Positions 6,358-14,665 are shown, counted from the stretch's first letter. The stretch: DNA of 21,128 nucleotides from an uncultured Collinsella sp. (GCA_900767675.1 CAAFZX010000047.1:1-21128); one strand, 5' to 3'. Notes: generated from the sequence alone by a model not told the origin. Numbers and translations are program-made.

Positions 6358-9300
6358 ATGTTCGAGAAGCGGCTCTTCTCCCTGGTTCCGCAGGCAACGC
6401 CCTACATTATGGCAAGCGTCCTGTTTAAGTGGATCGCGCTCATGGCAAACATCACGGTGATGTGGATGCTTGCGCGCATCTTGGGCGGCATCGTCACGGA
6501 CGGCCTTTCGGCCGCGCTCGCCGTCGATGCCCTCGCACAGGCAGCCTTGCCGCTCGCCGCCGCCATCATCATGCGCGCCGCCTCCATCTACCTGGCCCAA
6601 CGCGCCGGCGACAAGGCCGCGTTCGAGGCCGTCCGCCGCGTGCGCTCGCTCGTCTACGACAAGCTCACCGCACTCGGCCCCTCCTACACCGAGACCGTCC
6701 CCACCGCCGAGGCCGTCCAGACCAGCGTCGAGGGCGCCACGCAACTCCAGGTGTACTTTGGCGGTTACCTGCCGCAGCTCTTCTTTGCCGGCTTGGCACC
6801 CATCACGCTGTTTGTACTGCTCGTGGGCCAGGCGGGTCTTCCCGCCGCGCTGCTGCTCGCCTGCGTTCCGGTCATCCCCGTCTCCATTATGATGGTCATG
6901 CGCAACGCCAAAAAGATCGGTGCCGAGTACTGGGGCAGCTATGTCGATCTTGGCGGCATGTTCCTGGAGGCCGTGCAGGGTCTCACCACCCTTAAGGTCT
7001 ACCAGGCCGATCGCAGCTGGCACGAGCGCATCAACGCCGAGTCCGAGCGTTTCCGCACAGCGACCATGCGCCTGCTGGTGATGCAGCTGCGCTCCATTTG
7101 CGTTATGGACCTGGTCGTCTATATGGGCGCCGCGCTCGGCATTATCGTAGCCGCGCTGCAGCTCGCCACGGGCAAGATCGGCTTTGAGGCGGCCTTCCTC
7201 ATCGTCTTTCTGTCGCAGGAGTTCTTTTTGCCCATGCGCCGCCTGGGATCGCTGTTCCACACGGCCATGAACGGCATGGCCGCCTCGCGCCGCATGTTTA
7301 GCATTTTGGATACGCCCGAGCCCGAGCATGGGGATGTCGAGCTTGACGGTCGCGGCGATATCGAGCTGGACGGCGTGAGCTATGCGTACGGCGAGCGCAC
7401 CGTGTTGGACAGCGCCAGCGCGACCATCGCGCGCGGGTCGCTCGTGGCGCTCGTGGGCGAAAGCGGCGGCGGCAAGTCCACGCTCGCGGGAATCATCTCG
7501 GGCCGCAAGGGCGCCTACCGCGGCAGCGTGCGCATTGGCGGCGTCGAGCTGCGCGATGCCGCGGCTGCCTCACTCATGCGCGCCGTCACGCTGGTGCCCA
7601 CCAACGGCTACCTGTTTGCCGGCACCCTGCGCGACAACCTGCTGCTCGCCCAGCCCAACGCCACCGATACCGAGCTTTTGCGCGCGCTCGACCGCACGCG
7701 CGTGGCGGCCTTTGTGCAGGCCAACGGCGGGCTCGACATGGTGATTAACGAGGGCGGCACCAACCTTTCGGGCGGCCAGCGCCAGCGCGTGTGCATGGCC
7801 CGCGCCCTGCTGCACGACTCGCCGATCTATGTGTTTGACGAGGCTACGAGCAACGTCGATGCCGCAAGCGAGGCCGCGATCGGCGAGGTCATCGCGTCGC
7901 TTGCCGGCGGGCACACTGTAATTGTGGTGGCACACCGCCTGTCGACAATCGTGGACGCCGATCAGATCCTGGTGCTGGAGCGCGGTCGCATTGCCGAGCG
8001 CGGCACCCATGATGAGCTCCTGTCGGGCGCGGGCGCCTATGCGCGCATGTGGAACAGCCAGGAGCAGCTCTCGGCATATGCGTATGCGGAGGGTGATGCC
8101 GAGGATGCCGGCGCGGTTGAGGCTGTTGACGGCAGCACCGCCCGTACCGATGGCCTCAACGGTGCCGGCTCGTCTTCCGCTACCGCGGCGCCTGACTCCG
8201 GCCGCGCCCGTCGCTCGGCGCCGTCCATCATGTGGCGCATGATGGGGCTCATCCGACCGCTTGCCGGCTGGCTTGTGCTAGCCGTCGCGCTGGGCAGCAT
8301 TGGCATGCTCACCGCCGCGTTCGTGCCGGCCTTTGGTGCCCTCGGCCTTATGGCCGCGCTGGGCCGCAACGCCTTGGGGCTTGGTCTGATCGCAGCATGC
8401 GCGGCCTGCGCCGCCTGCGGCATCGCACGCGGGCCGCTCCACTACGGCGAGCAGCTCTGCAACCATTACATCGCATTCCGTCTGCTCGCACACATTCGCG
8501 ACCTGGTGTTTGGCGCCCTGCGCCAGCTCGCCCCCGCCAAGCTCGAGGGCCGCGGCAAGGGCGAGCTCGTGAGCCTGGTCACCTCGGATATCGAGCTGCT
8601 CGAGGTCTTCTACGCGCACACCATCTCGCCCATTGCCATAGCTCTGGTCTGCACCGTTGTGTTTGAGGGCTTTTTGCTGGCTGTGAGCCCCGAGCTCGCG
8701 GGCATCGCGCTCGTGGCCTACGCGGTCCTGGGCGTGCTGCTGCCCCTGACCTCGGCCAAGGCATGCGGCACCACCGGCCGCCAGAGCCGCGAGGGCGCCG
8801 GTAAGCTGGGCGCCTTTGTACTCGACAGTCTGCGCGGCGCGGGCGAGACCATCCAGTTTGCCGGTGGCACCGATCGCAGCCGTGCCCTGGGCAAGCTGAC
8901 CGAGCAAGTCGGCGCCGTGGACGCGCGCCTCAAGCGCCGCCAGGCGGTCAGCGAGGCCGTAGCCGATGCGCTTATTCTTGTGGCTAATCTGGTGATGCTC
9001 GGGCGTGCGCTGCAGCTGGTGGCTGCGGGAACGATTGACTTTGCCGCAGCGTTTGTCGCCGTCTTTACCTTTGTGTCGTCGTTTGGCTCGGTGATGGCCG
9101 TGAGCCGCCTGGGTGCCTCACTGCAGGAGACGCTCGCCTCGGGCGCACGCGTGCTCGATTTGCTCGACGAGCAGCCCCAGTGCGCCGAGGTCGCCGATGG
9201 ACAGAACGTTGAGTTTGCCGGCGCCGCAGCCGAGCATGTGAGCTTTAGCTATGCGGGCGGAGACGGCGGAGACGCTGCAGACGGCACGCGCGCGGCAGCA

Positions 9301-9918
9301 GCTGCAACCGACCTCATCCTCGACAACGTGAGCTGCACCTTTGCGCCCGGTACCATGACCTGCATCATGGGGCGCTCGGGTTCGGGCAAGTCGACGCTGC
9401 TTAAGCTGCTCATGCGCTTTTGGGACCCCGCAGCCGGCACCATCACGGTGAGCGGCGTCGATGCCCGCCACATCAACACGGCGAGCCTGCGCAGCCACGA
9501 GGCCTATATGACCCAGGACACGCATCTGTTCTGCGGCACCGTACGCGAGAACCTGCTGGTCGCGCACGCCAACGCCACCGATGCCGAGCTGCTCGACGCT
9601 TGCCGCTCCGCCTCACTCACCACGCTCATCGACCGTCTGCCGCAGGGACTCGACACGCCCGTTGCCGAGCTGGGCGACTCGCTTTCGGGCGGCGAGCGCC
9701 AGCGCATCGGCCTTGCGCGCATCTTCCTCAACGACGCACCCTTCATCTTGCTCGACGAACCCACCAGCGCGCTCGATGCTCTCAACGAGGCGTCCGTGAT
9801 GCAGGCAATCGACGAGCTCAAGCGCCGCGGCAAGACCATTGTGCTCGTGAGCCACCGTGCCAGCACCTGCGCGTTTGCCGATTTCTCGCTTTCGGTCGAG
9901 CACGGGAGGCTGAGCTAA
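6358..9918 (+). CDS. cydDC: Fused CydD-CydC-like ABC exporter (two TMD-NBD halves)
   Basis: A 1186-residue protein made of two complete ABC exporter halves in one chain. The first half has about six membrane segments and then Walker A GESGGGKST (367-375), signature LSGGQRQR (470-477) and Walker B IYVFDE (490-495). An Ala/Gly/Ser-rich linker follows (about 570-620). The second half repeats this, with Walker A GRSGSGKST (1005-1013), LSGGERQR (1109-1116) and FILLDE (1129-1134). YFGGYLPQLFFAGLAP in half one is CydD-like; GPLHYGEQLCNHYIAFRLLA and LAPAKLEGRGKGELVSLV in half two are CydC-like. In E. coli separate CydD and CydC form a heterodimer needed for cytochrome bd assembly, long described as exporting cysteine and glutathione, though the transported substrate is debated. 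AGGAGG lies just before the ATG. The downstream ygbA-like gene overlaps the stop. No cydAB is in the window, so the substrate is inferred only. Confidence 0.87.
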   Translation: MFEKRLFSLVPQATPYIMASVLFKWIALMANITVMWMLARILGGIVTDGLSAALAVDALAQAALPLAAAIIMRAASIYLAQRAGDKAAFEAVRRVRSLVYDKLTALGPSYTETVPTAEAVQTSVEGATQLQVYFGGYLPQLFFAGLAPITLFVLLVGQAGLPAALLLACVPVIPVSIMMVMRNAKKIGAEYWGSYVDLGGMFLEAVQGLTTLKVYQADRSWHERINAESERFRTATMRLLVMQLRSICVMDLVVYMGAALGIIVAALQLATGKIGFEAAFLIVFLSQEFFLPMRRLGSLFHTAMNGMAASRRMFSILDTPEPEHGDVELDGRGDIELDGVSYAYGERTVLDSASATIARGSLVALVGESGGGKSTLAGIISGRKGAYRGSVRIGGVELRDAAAASLMRAVTLVPTNGYLFAGTLRDNLLLAQPNATDTELLRALDRTRVAAFVQANGGLDMVINEGGTNLSGGQRQRVCMARALLHDSPIYVFDEATSNVDAASEAAIGEVIASLAGGHTVIVVAHRLSTIVDADQILVLERGRIAERGTHDELLSGAGAYARMWNSQEQLSAYAYAEGDAEDAGAVEAVDGSTARTDGLNGAGSSSATAAPDSGRARRSAPSIMWRMMGLIRPLAGWLVLAVALGSIGMLTAAFVPAFGALGLMAALGRNALGLGLIAACAACAACGIARGPLHYGEQLCNHYIAFRLLAHIRDLVFGALRQLAPAKLEGRGKGELVSLVTSDIELLEVFYAHTISPIAIALVCTVVFEGFLLAVSPELAGIALVAYAVLGVLLPLTSAKACGTTGRQSREGAGKLGAFVLDSLRGAGETIQFAGGTDRSRALGKLTEQVGAVDARLKRRQAVSEAVADALILVANLVMLGRALQLVAAGTIDFAAAFVAVFTFVSSFGSVMAVSRLGASLQETLASGARVLDLLDEQPQCAEVADGQNVEFAGAAAEHVSFSYAGGDGGDAADGTRAAAAATDLILDNVSCTFAPGTMTCIMGRSGSGKSTLLKLLMRFWDPAAGTITVSGVDARHINTASLRSHEAYMTQDTHLFCGTVRENLLVAHANATDAELLDACRSASLTTLIDRLPQGLDTPVAELGDSLSGGERQRIGLARIFLNDAPFILLDEPTSALDALNEASVMQAIDELKRRGKTIVLVSHRASTCAFADFSLSVEHGRLS

Positions 9919-10337
9919 TGGCGCGCCCGGTCGACACGCCGGAGCTGGCGCGCAAACGTGCACGCGAGGCCCAGATGGTGTCGCAGATGATTGCGCTGTG
10001 GTGTCGTGGGCATCATGGCGGCGGGCATGTGGTCGAACAGGCTGGCGACGATGAGTCCGTGCGCGTGAAGCTCGGCCTTCGGACCATTACGCTCTGCTCC
10101 GAATGTGCCGAGCTGCAGGCCTACGCCGTCGCGCGCATCGAGCGCTGCCCCCACATGGACATCAAGACATTTTGCTCGGCCTGTCCTTCGCATTGTTACC
10201 GGCCTGCCATGCGCGAGAAGATCCGCGAGGTCATGCGCTGGTCGGGACCGCGTATGATCCGCTATCGCCCCATCACCGCCGTGAGACACGCGATGGTAAC
10301 GGTGCAGGCCAAACGCGTGGCGGCACGAAGCAAGTAG
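9918..10337 (+). CDS. ygbA: YgbA-family cysteine-rich protein (nitrous oxide-stimulated promoter family)
   Basis: A 139-residue protein whose ATG shares one base with the exporter stop (TAATG), with GGGAGG at 9904-9909 as ribosome binding site. Family-like sequence includes MVSQMIALWCRGHHG, LCSECAEL, RCPHMDIKTFC, CPSHCYRPAMREKIREVM and SGPRMIRYRPITAVRH. Cysteines at 29, 60, 63, 77, 86, 89 and 93 suggest a bound metal or iron-sulphur centre; this is inference. E. coli ygbA belongs to the NsrR regulon and is linked to recovery from nitrosative stress. Coupling to a CydDC-like exporter fits a shared redox or nitric oxide stress role. The frame continues upstream of 9918 without a stop, but that part overlaps the exporter and is not family-like. 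Confidence 0.88.
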   Translation: MARPVDTPELARKRAREAQMVSQMIALWCRGHHGGGHVVEQAGDDESVRVKLGLRTITLCSECAELQAYAVARIERCPHMDIKTFCSACPSHCYRPAMREKIREVMRWSGPRMIRYRPITAVRHAMVTVQAKRVAARSK

Positions 10338-10338
10338 T

Positions 10339-10352
10339 TGCCGGCGCCGGCA
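10339..10352. repeat. 14-bp perfect palindrome between ygbA and hisK
   Basis: TGCCGGCGCCGGCA starts 2 nt after the ygbA stop. No T run follows, so it is at best a weak terminator stem; it may be only local GC-rich sequence. Confidence 0.35.
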
Positions 10353-10456
10353 CGCGCCGCCTGCTCTTTCCAGTCGGTTTCGACTTGCAGCGTTCCCGCC
10401 GCGCCGAGGCTGCGCCATTACAATGGAGCAGATTTGCCGAATGCAAAGGAGCCGCC

Positions 10457-11368
10457 ATGTCCGCTTGCCCGCTGGTCGATTGCCATACTCATACTTCGTT
10501 TTCGGACGGCCATGCCTCGTTTGAGGACAACGTCCGCGCCGCTACCGCTGCCGGATGCCGCGTCATGGTCTCGACCGACCACCTCACCCTGCCTGCCAGC
10601 ATGGATGCTAACTGCGAGGTGCAGGTCGTCGAGGGCGACTTGTCGGCACATCGCCTGGCTTTTGAGGACGCCCGCAAGCTCGCCGCGCAGATCGCGCCGG
10701 AGCTCGAGCTTATCTATGGCTTTGAATGCGATTGGTACGAAGGCTGCGAGCCCTTGGTAGAGCGCTGGTCCCAGGGCGCCGTGGTGCGCTTGGGCAGCGT
10801 GCATTGGATTGGCGACCCGGGCGATATCATGGCCGGCGCCGCGGGCACGGCGGGAACAGAGAGCGTCGCTCGTCCCGATACGCCCGATTCGCGCTGCGGT
10901 TGGATCGACGACGACACCAACCTGCACGTTTGGGAAAACCTTGGCGTGCTCGGCGTGTGGGAGCGCTACGTCGACGACTGGTGCCGTGCTTGCGAAAGCT
11001 CACTCAACTTTGACGTGATGGCCCATCCCGACCTGGTCATGCGCTTTTCGAAGGAGGGCTTTGCGCCCGATTTTGACCCGGCTCCGTTTTGGGAGCAGAT
11101 GGCCGAATGTGTCCACGATACGGGCCACCGCGTTGAGGTCTCGACCGCCGCACCACGCAAGGGTCTCGACGATTACTACCCCGCGACCGGCCTTTTGCGC
11201 TGCTTCGCCCACGCCGAGGTGCCGATTACTTTTGGCTCGGACGCACACCGCGCCTGCGACATCTGCTGGAACATCCGCGAGGCTCAGGCCCACGCCTACG
11301 GCTGCGGCTACCGGGCCTTCGATATCCCCCACCCCACCGGCGAATGGGAGTCCACGCCCCTCGCCTAA
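10457..11368 (+). CDS. hisK: PHP-domain histidinol-phosphatase (HisK/HisJ type)
   Basis: A 303-residue PHP (polymerase and histidinol phosphatase) domain protein. Metal-site motifs in order are DCHTHTSFSDG (D8, H10, H12), STDH, YGFECDW, LGSVHW, DVMAHPDLV, EVSTA and FGSDAH. This is the pattern of HisJ/HisK enzymes, which hydrolyse histidinol phosphate to histidinol in bacteria lacking the HAD-type HisB-N or HisN. The histidine operon ends convergently 27 nt away and has no other histidinol-phosphatase, which supports the assignment. The ATG at 10457 has AAGGAG 6 nt upstream; the frame is open back to 10103 but that part overlaps ygbA. A TACAAT at 10419-10424 may be a -10 element, though no good -35 was found. 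Confidence 0.88.
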   Translation: MSACPLVDCHTHTSFSDGHASFEDNVRAATAAGCRVMVSTDHLTLPASMDANCEVQVVEGDLSAHRLAFEDARKLAAQIAPELELIYGFECDWYEGCEPLVERWSQGAVVRLGSVHWIGDPGDIMAGAAGTAGTESVARPDTPDSRCGWIDDDTNLHVWENLGVLGVWERYVDDWCRACESSLNFDVMAHPDLVMRFSKEGFAPDFDPAPFWEQMAECVHDTGHRVEVSTAAPRKGLDDYYPATGLLRCFAHAEVPITFGSDAHRACDICWNIREAQAHAYGCGYRAFDIPHPTGEWESTPLA

Positions 11369-11400
11369 CTAGTCGTTTAAGAACGTCCCCGATGACTAGT
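11368..11400. terminator. Weak inverted repeat between convergent hisK and hisE
   Basis: ACTAGTC (11368-11374) and GACTAGT (11394-11400) are complementary, overlap both stop codons and enclose 19 nt that include GAACGTCCCC. No T run follows on either strand, so its action as a terminator is doubtful. Confidence 0.3.
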
Positions 11401-11713
11401 GGCGGCGGGCGTTGAGTTCGCCGGCCAGTTCGTCGAGGGTGATGCCATAACGCTCAAGGGTTACGAGCAGGTGGTAGACCAGGTCGCCGGCCTCGTAGCG
11501 GATGTGATCGTGGTCGTTATCCTTGCAGGCCATGATCACCTCGCTCGCCTCCTCGGCAAGCTTCTTGAGAAGCTCGTCCTCGACGTCGGTCAGCAGACGC
11601 GCGGTATAGCTCTCCTGCGGCGATGCGTCGCGACGACCGTGAATCACCTCGGCCAGTCCCGTCAGCGTCTCACCGATGTTTCCCGGCTGCACGTTAGCTG
11701 TTCTGACTCCCAT
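11396..11713 (-). CDS. hisE: Phosphoribosyl-ATP pyrophosphatase
   Basis: Second step of histidine synthesis: removes pyrophosphate from PR-ATP to give PR-AMP. The 105-residue protein is an all-alpha NTP-PPase relative of MazG. Metal-binding helices appear as KKLAEEASEVIMACK and RYEAGDLVYHLLVTLERYGI, and SYTARLL matches the usual N-terminal motif. It is separate from hisI rather than fused as in E. coli. It is the last gene of the operon, 15 nt after the small ORF, with AGAGGAAA as ribosome binding site before ATG 11713. Confidence 0.96.
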   Translation of the reverse strand: MGVRTANVQPGNIGETLTGLAEVIHGRRDASPQESYTARLLTDVEDELLKKLAEEASEVIMACKDNDHDHIRYEAGDLVYHLLVTLERYGITLDELAGELNARRH

Positions 11714-11728
11714 GGTTATTTCCTCTCG

Positions 11729-11956
11729 TTACTGCAGCGTAAAGTAGGTACCGGTCTCATCGAACCGAGGCTTTGCGCCCTTTTTCTCAAAGAACTCGAC
11801 GATGACGGCATGGGCCTCATTGAGCCTTTCCTTCTCGGCCTCGAGCCAAAGCGACTGCGCCCCGCAGGCATCAGTCAGGTGCACGCGGCATGGCACGCCC
11901 GCGCGGAGGAGCTCGGTGTTGCATTCGGCGACCTCGAACGGCGTCACGACTTTCAT
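11729..11956 (-). CDS. Small conserved-looking protein in the his operon (RDAC-like)
   Basis: A 75-residue protein without membrane segment or signal peptide, beginning MKVVTPFEVAECNTELLRAG. The central HLTDACGAQSLWLE recalls a small protein family that I remember as named for an RDAC motif, here TDAC; this match is from memory and tentative. The C-terminal half looks helical and ends PRFDETGTYFTLQ. Its ATG overlaps the hisI stop (ATGA), and hisE follows after 15 nt, so it is translated with the pathway. Function is unknown. Ideas are a small partner of HisI or HisE, or a regulator, but nothing in the sequence shows this. Confidence 0.85.
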   Translation of the reverse strand: MKVVTPFEVAECNTELLRAGVPCRVHLTDACGAQSLWLEAEKERLNEAHAVIVEFFEKKGAKPRFDETGTYFTLQ

Positions 11957-12294
11957 CGCACTCCCCCTTCCACGCGCTTAAAGAAGCAGGTACGGTTGCC
12001 GGTATGGCAGGCCGGGCCCGGTGAGTCCACCTTGACCAGCAGCGTATCGCTATCGCAGTCGGCCCAGAGCTCCTTGACCTCCTGCATGTTGCCACTCGTC
12101 GCGCCCTTGTTCCAGAGCTCCTGACGGCTGCGACTCCAAAACCACGTGGTGCCGGTCTTAAGCGTAAGCCCCACCGACTCCTCGTTCATCCAAGCAACCA
12201 TAAGCACCTCGCCGGTGTCATGCTGCTGAACCACGCAAGGAATCAGCCCGCGGGCGTCGTACGTAAGTTTTGAAGGATCGGTTATCTCTTCCAT
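11953..12294 (-). CDS. hisI: Phosphoribosyl-AMP cyclohydrolase
   Basis: Third step of histidine synthesis: opens the adenine ring of PR-AMP. The 113-residue protein has VLMVAWMNEES, TTWFWSRSRQELWNKGATSGN, the Mg site DCDSD (D79, D81, D83) and the zinc cysteines C80, C96 and C103 in ADCDSD and GPACHTGNRTCFF. The third position of DCDSD is usually Gly (DCDGD). I chose the ATG at 12294, which has GGGGAG upstream and gives the normal length. An ATG at 12363 in frame would add 23 residues derived from the foldback element and is unlikely. The stop overlaps the next start. Confidence 0.95.
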   Translation of the reverse strand: MEEITDPSKLTYDARGLIPCVVQQHDTGEVLMVAWMNEESVGLTLKTGTTWFWSRSRQELWNKGATSGNMQEVKELWADCDSDTLLVKVDSPGPACHTGNRTCFFKRVEGGVR

Positions 12295-12332
12295 TTCTCT
12301 CCCCAAATTCAAACTTCGCAGGTCGGCGAGGG

Positions 12333-12428
12333 TTGTCCAGGTGCCCGAGATTCCGAGCGACAAGCCCGACGACGCGTACTTAAAGTACGCGAGGAGGGTT
12401 GGAGCCGGAAGGTCGGGCGCCTGGGCAA
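12333..12428. repeat. Large foldback element between hisF and hisI
   Basis: Almost the whole 143-nt gap is one imperfect inverted repeat. The outer arms 12333-12348 (TTGTCCAGGTGCCCGA) and 12413-12428 pair at 14 of 16 positions. TTCCG (12351-12355) pairs with CGGAA (12406-12410). The centre 12373-12391 is a 9-bp-arm palindrome with CGCGTACTT around a single base. GCCCGAC at 12364-12370 can alternatively pair with GTCGGGC at 12412-12418, so two exclusive folds are possible. No T run follows, so it is not a classic terminator. It fits a MITE/REP-like element or a structured leader controlling hisI. Confidence 0.88.
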
Positions 12429-12437
12429 GCCGCAGCG

Positions 12438-13220
12438 CTAGAAGTCCAACCTGACAGGGATGCCTTGAGAGGCCATATATTCTTTGACTTCGCGAATGCT
12501 GAAAGTTCCAAAGTGAAAGACGCTGGCCGCCAGTACGGCGTCGGCTTCGCCCTCGATCACGCCCTCGGCAAAATGCTCGAGCGTGCCCACGCCGCCGCTC
12601 GCGATGACGGGAATCGACACCGCGCGCGCCACGGCGCGGGTGAGCGCCAGGTCAAAACCAGCCTTGGTGCCGTCGCGGTCCATGCTGGTGAGCAAGATCT
12701 CGCCGGCGCCGCGACGGGCCGCCTCCTCGGCCCACGCCACCGCGTCGATACCCGTGGCATTGCGGCCTCCCGCGGTAAAGACCTCCCACTTGTCGGCATC
12801 CGGCTGCCCAGGCAGGCCGACGCGCTTGGCATCGATCGCCACGACCACGGCCTGGCTGCCAAACGCCGCGGCAGCTTGGCTGATCAGCGATGGGTCGCGC
12901 ACAGCGGCAGAGTTGAGCGATACCTTGTCGGCACCGGCCGCCACCATCGTTCGCATGCCCGCAAGGTCGCGAAAGCCACCGCCCACGGCGTAGGGAATGG
13001 CGAGCTCCTCGGCCGCATGCGCCGCCATCTCGATGGTCGTCGCGCGGTTGTCGCTCGTCGCGGTAATGTCCAGGAAGACGACCTCGTCTGCACCCTCGCG
13101 GTCGTAGGCGCGCGCCAGCTCCACCGGGTCGCCAGCATCGCGCAGGCTCACAAAGTTGACGCCCTTGACCACGCGGCCGTCCTTAACGTCCAGGCAGGGA
13201 ATGACGCGTTTGGTAAGCAT
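12438..13220 (-). CDS. hisF: Imidazole glycerol phosphate synthase cyclase subunit
   Basis: TIM-barrel subunit that uses ammonia delivered by HisH to convert PRFAR into imidazole glycerol phosphate and AICAR. The 260-residue protein starts MLTKRVIPCLDVKDGRVVKG with catalytic D11; the second catalytic aspartate lies in VVVAIDAKR. Phosphate-binding segments include VGGGFRDLAGM, ADKVSLNSAA and VIASGGVGTLEH. GGAGGAG precedes the start, which is 3 nt after the hisA stop. A foldback element follows its stop. Confidence 0.97.
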   Translation of the reverse strand: MLTKRVIPCLDVKDGRVVKGVNFVSLRDAGDPVELARAYDREGADEVVFLDITATSDNRATTIEMAAHAAEELAIPYAVGGGFRDLAGMRTMVAAGADKVSLNSAAVRDPSLISQAAAAFGSQAVVVAIDAKRVGLPGQPDADKWEVFTAGGRNATGIDAVAWAEEAARRGAGEILLTSMDRDGTKAGFDLALTRAVARAVSIPVIASGGVGTLEHFAEGVIEGEADAVLAASVFHFGTFSIREVKEYMASQGIPVRLDF

Positions 13221-13223
13221 GGG

Positions 13224-13967
13224 CTACTCCTCCCCTCGCGCGGCGGCCAACGCCTGTACCAGCGTAAAGTTGCCCTCGTAGAGCGCGCGACCGGTGATGG
13301 CGCCCTCAATAGCGCCCTCGCCCACTGCGGCGAGCGCGCGGATATCGTCGAGCGTCGAGATGCCGCCCGACGCCACGACGGGAAAGCCCGCGACCTGCGC
13401 CACGTGGCGATATGCCGCTACGTCGATGCCCGTCTGCATGCCGTCGCGCGCGATGTCGGTGTAGACCAGGTGCTTAAAGCCCAGCTCGGTGAGCTGCGCC
13501 ACGGCATCGTCGAGCGCCACGCCCGCGCCGTCGCGCCAGCCATTCACCTTGACCTGGCCATCGCGCGCAGCGATGTCTGCCACCAACAGCTCGCCAAAGC
13601 CTTGGGCTGCCACCTCGGCAAAACCCGGCTCGGTCACCAGCACGGTGCCCAGCGCAATGCGGCGAGCACCATAGCCGGCCAGCTCGTCGATGCGCGCGAG
13701 CGAGCGGACACCGCCGCCCACGTCCACGGACAGGCCGTCGACGCCGCAGATAGCCTTAATCGCCGCCGAGTTGGCAGCGCACGCGTCCTCGTCCTCGCCA
13801 AAGGCAGCGGACAGGTCGACGACGTGCACCCAGCTCGCACCCTGCTCGGCAAAGGAGCGAGCAACGGCCACGGGGTCGTCGGAATATACCTTGCAGCGGC
13901 TGCGGTCGCCGCGCTCCAGGCGCACGACCTTGCCGCCGATCAGATCGATTGCGGGAAACAGGATCAT
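13224..13967 (-). CDS. hisA: ProFAR isomerase (phosphoribosylformimino-AICAR-P isomerase)
   Basis: Fourth step: Amadori rearrangement of ProFAR to PRFAR. The 247-residue TIM barrel begins MILFPAIDLIGGKVVRLERGD with catalytic D8. VDVGGGVRSL, VKVNGWRDG, YTDIARDGM and VVASGGISTLDD mark the second catalytic aspartate region and the phosphate sites. In some Actinobacteria the same protein (PriA) also serves tryptophan synthesis; whether trpF is present elsewhere in this genome cannot be seen, so bifunctionality is open. Its ATG overlaps the hisH stop (ATGA). Confidence 0.95.
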   Translation of the reverse strand: MILFPAIDLIGGKVVRLERGDRSRCKVYSDDPVAVARSFAEQGASWVHVVDLSAAFGEDEDACAANSAAIKAICGVDGLSVDVGGGVRSLARIDELAGYGARRIALGTVLVTEPGFAEVAAQGFGELLVADIAARDGQVKVNGWRDGAGVALDDAVAQLTELGFKHLVYTDIARDGMQTGIDVAAYRHVAQVAGFPVVASGGISTLDDIRALAAVGEGAIEGAITGRALYEGNFTLVQALAAARGEE

Positions 13968-14665
13968 CGGCCAACCTCCTCGACGATGTTGACGAAGTTC
14001 TTAAGGATGCGCTGACCCAGCGCGGAGGATTTCTCGGGATGGAACTGGCAGCCCCACACGTTGCCATGGCGCACAATGCACGGAAAGCTCCGCGTATAGT
14101 GCGTGCGCGCCAGCACATCGGCGACATCGGCGTCATCGGCCACTGCATAGCTGTGGGTGAAATACATGTTGGCACCCTCGGCAAAACCGGCGAGCAGCGG
14201 GTCGGCCACACCGGCAGGCGTCATGTGCACCTGGTCCCAGCCCACGTGCGGCACCTTCAGGCGGCTCGATTCCAAGCGCGTGCACGAGCCGCGCATAATA
14301 CCCAGGCCATCGACCCAGGGGCCACCGGCCTGCTCGGAAGCGTTGCCGTCGGCGACCACGCCCTCGTCCGCAGGCACGCCCTCGTTGCCGCGCTCAAAAA
14401 ATAGCTGAAGTCCCAGGCAGATGCCGAGCAGCGGAATTCCGGCGGCAACGGCATCGAGCACCGCGTCCGCCTCGCCGCTCTGGCGCATAAAGGCGATCGC
14501 GTCATAGAACGCGCCCACGCCCGGGATGACCAGGCCGTCGGCGTTGCGGATCTGCTCCGGATCGCCCGACGTGCAGGCGGCGGCACCGGCGCGCGCAAGC
14601 CCGCGCACGACGCTCGACAAGTTGCCCTTGTGGTAGTCGACCACCACGATCTTCGGTTCGCCCAC
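13964..14665 (-). CDS. hisH: Imidazole glycerol phosphate synthase glutaminase subunit
   Basis: Class I glutamine amidotransferase that feeds ammonia to HisF. The nucleophile is the Cys in GICLGLQLFF (C83), and the catalytic His/Glu pair is in GCQFHPEKSS. VDYHKGNLSSV and IPGVGAFYDA are typical of HisH. I chose the GTG at 14665 because AGGGAGGG lies directly upstream and the protein then begins near the conserved PKIVVVDY. An in-frame ATG at 14689 would add eight residues and has a poor ribosome binding site. The residues around SEQAGGPWVDGLG form a modest insertion. A large inverted repeat separates the gene from hisB. Confidence 0.95.
   Translation of the reverse strand: MGEPKIVVVDYHKGNLSSVVRGLARAGAAACTSGDPEQIRNADGLVIPGVGAFYDAIAFMRQSGEADAVLDAVAAGIPLLGICLGLQLFFERGNEGVPADEGVVADGNASEQAGGPWVDGLGIMRGSCTRLESSRLKVPHVGWDQVHMTPAGVADPLLAGFAEGANMYFTHSYAVADDADVADVLARTHYTRSFPCIVRHGNVWGCQFHPEKSSALGQRILKNFVNIVEEVGR

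Noticed and set aside
12295..12363. Upstream ATG of hisI at 12363
   Set aside because: The extra 23 residues come mostly from the foldback element and are not part of the HisI fold; the ATG at 12294 has GGGGAG upstream.
12399..14015. 538-codon plus-strand ORF opposite hisF and hisA
   Set aside because: Antisense shadow of two clear TIM-barrel genes; it has no plausible ribosome binding site or domain.
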